Shown here piece after piece: positions 62,669 through 64,000 of a DNA stretch of 64,000 nucleotides. Below the pieces are notes generated by a model. It was not told where the DNA came from. It saw only the letters and a program-made list of their open reading frames with translations, and did no database searches. Within the stretch, counting starts at the first letter, position 1; every line of letters begins with the position of its first letter. The stretch spans positions 1,426,001 to 1,490,000 of the forward strand of contig JAALGY010000031.1 in assembly GCA_032358165.1 (NCBI GenBank). Reading direction: 5' to 3'. The position numbers were made by a program, and so were the translations under genes. This stretch comes from Diplosphaera chodatii. Taxonomy: Eukaryota; Chlorophyta; Trebouxiophyceae; Prasiolales; Stichococcaceae.

Positions 62669-64000
62669 ATGCATATGGCGTTGCAGACGTGTCTGCAGCC
62701 GGCAGCGGGCCTCGGGCTGCCCAGGGCCCAGAGGGCGCAGCGCCGCCAGCGCAGCCTACTTGTGTGTGCAGGCCAGACCTACAAGATCGCCGTGCTGCCG
62801 GGCGACGGCATCGGCCCGGAGATCACGAAGGTGGCACTCAGGGCGCTAGAGGCAGCCGGCAGGAAGGCAGATGTGAGCTTCAGTTTCAAGGAGGCGCTGA
62901 TCGGCGGCGCTGCCATTGACGCAACCGGCAAGCCGCTGCCGGATGAGACGCTGCAGCAGTGCAAGGACAGCGACGCGGTGCTGCTGGCTGCCATCGGCGG
63001 GTGGGCGTGCACCTGTGCCACTAAAGCTGCAATGTAGCGCATGAGCCGCTAGTCATGCATTGTGAATTCCCGTGGCATTGCAGCCGTCAAACACGACACG
63101 GCAATGACACCGTCCAGAGTCGTGGTATCCATCGCGGATTATGCTTAAGTGGTGCAATGGCCTGGTGACAGCAATGGCTGCAGCACATGATGGCATGAAA
63201 ATGGCCTGATGTCGGCATTCTCTCAAAAATGGCATCGTCAGGTCTCGACCCCAGCAATTTGTGCAATATTCAGGTACAAGTGGGACACGCTGCCAGCAGA
63301 TCAGCGGCCGGAGCGCGGACTTCTAGCGCTGCGGGCCGGCCTTAGCGCCTTTGCCAACCTACGGCCGGCAACCGTGCTGCCACAGCTCGCAGAGTCGTCC
63401 ACGCTGAAACCCGAGGTGATTTTGGGCCTGGCGTCCCAAACCTTTCGCACGGTCACTGGCTGACCCAAGGCTCGTCGTGGAGACCGCCTGGAGGCAGCGC
63501 TGATGTAGATTTGATGCGCTGCTTGACCAATGTCATCATGTGCCAGGTGGTGTCAGGCGTGGACATCATGATCGTGCGCGAGCTGGTGGGCGGCATCTAC
63601 TTTGGGCAGCCGCGCGGCTTTGGCACAGACGACCAGGGCAACAGGACCGGCTTCAACACCATGGTGTACTCGGAGCCGGAGGTGAGCTAGGTCCCAGCAC
63701 CTGCTGGGCATGCGCGAGAACCGGCCACCTGCACAATGAGGCACCAGCCGCCGCCTGGACGTGCCTCGTTGCTGAACTGTCAGACTGCACGTCGCAAGGT
63801 GCATCCTGCCTGAAGGGGGGGATGCTCACCATCAGCGATCCTACGACGTTACTTCAGGTTGACAGCGCTGTGGATGGTGACGATAGGTGGAGCGAATCGC
63901 ACACGCGGCCTTCAAGCTGGCGCAGCAGCGGGACCGGCGGCTGACGTCGGTGGACAAGTCCAACGTGCTGGAGGTGTCGCAGCTGTGGCGCGAGGTCGTG
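62669..64000 (+). CDS. 3-isopropylmalate dehydrogenase, plastid type (3' end outside window)
   Basis: Catalyses oxidative decarboxylation of 3-isopropylmalate in leucine synthesis. The transit peptide covers about 30 residues ([10 protein letters not shown] ... RSLLVCAG). The mature part begins [20 protein letters not shown] and continues with [83 protein letters not shown] and [19 protein letters not shown] at the window edge. The substrate- and cofactor-facing motifs LRAGLxxFANLRP and VDKSNVL are intact. Exons in view: 62669-63000, 63274-63415, 63547-63681, 63887->64000, with phases agreeing. A second Met two codons later is also possible. The C-terminal part, including the NAD-binding region, is not visible. 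Confidence 0.95.

Overview
The window is nuclear DNA of a eukaryote, most likely a chlorophyte green alga (Trebouxiophyceae-like; this is inference). Genes are split into many short GC-rich exons. Acceptors are almost always CAG or TAG, and donors are often GTGCGN or GTGAGN. Several genes are plant or algal types: plastid ABC1 kinase, plastid ferredoxin-like protein, CCD8-like dioxygenase, plastid 3-isopropylmalate dehydrogenase, and an NIH/DExH6-type DEIH helicase. TGTAA, the usual chlorophyte poly(A) signal, lies downstream of several stops. All products were read from spliced translations I assembled by hand, keeping reading phase across each junction. No database search was run.

I see 18 protein-coding genes. 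1-13 kb (+): 3' part of a DHX37/Dhr1 helicase, then an AP-1-like bZIP factor. 13-22 kb: a large (+) scaffold protein with PAM2 and tryptophan motifs, a (-) plastid 2Fe-2S protein, and a (+) small beta-rich protein. 22-33 kb: RNPS1 (-) and PRP38 (+) head to head, then an 18-exon ABC1K kinase (-). 33-38 kb (+): ORC2 and an alpha/beta hydrolase. 38-50 kb (-): the 27-exon DExH6/NIH helicase, a multipass membrane protein and an ESCRT-II VPS36. 50-55 kb (+): another multipass membrane protein and a SAP-domain SARNP/Tho1 protein. 55-59 kb (-): a second, ADCK2-like ABC1 kinase. 59-64 kb (+): a CCD8-like dioxygenase and the 5' part of 3-isopropylmalate dehydrogenase, cut by the window end.

Functional themes are RNA processing and mRNP assembly (DHX37, RNPS1, PRP38, DExH6, SARNP, the PAM2 protein) and plastid metabolism (ABC1K, ferredoxin-like, CCD, IPMDH). 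These genes are neighbours rather than an operon.

The most notable points are a VPS36 that starts with a UBA domain where a GLUE domain is expected; a scaffold protein combining an RRM-like segment, two PAM2 motifs and a tryptophan-rich tail, which recalls GW182; repeated GC-AG introns; and the GTGCGN donor preference. I saw no rRNA, tRNA, transposon or CRISPR array.
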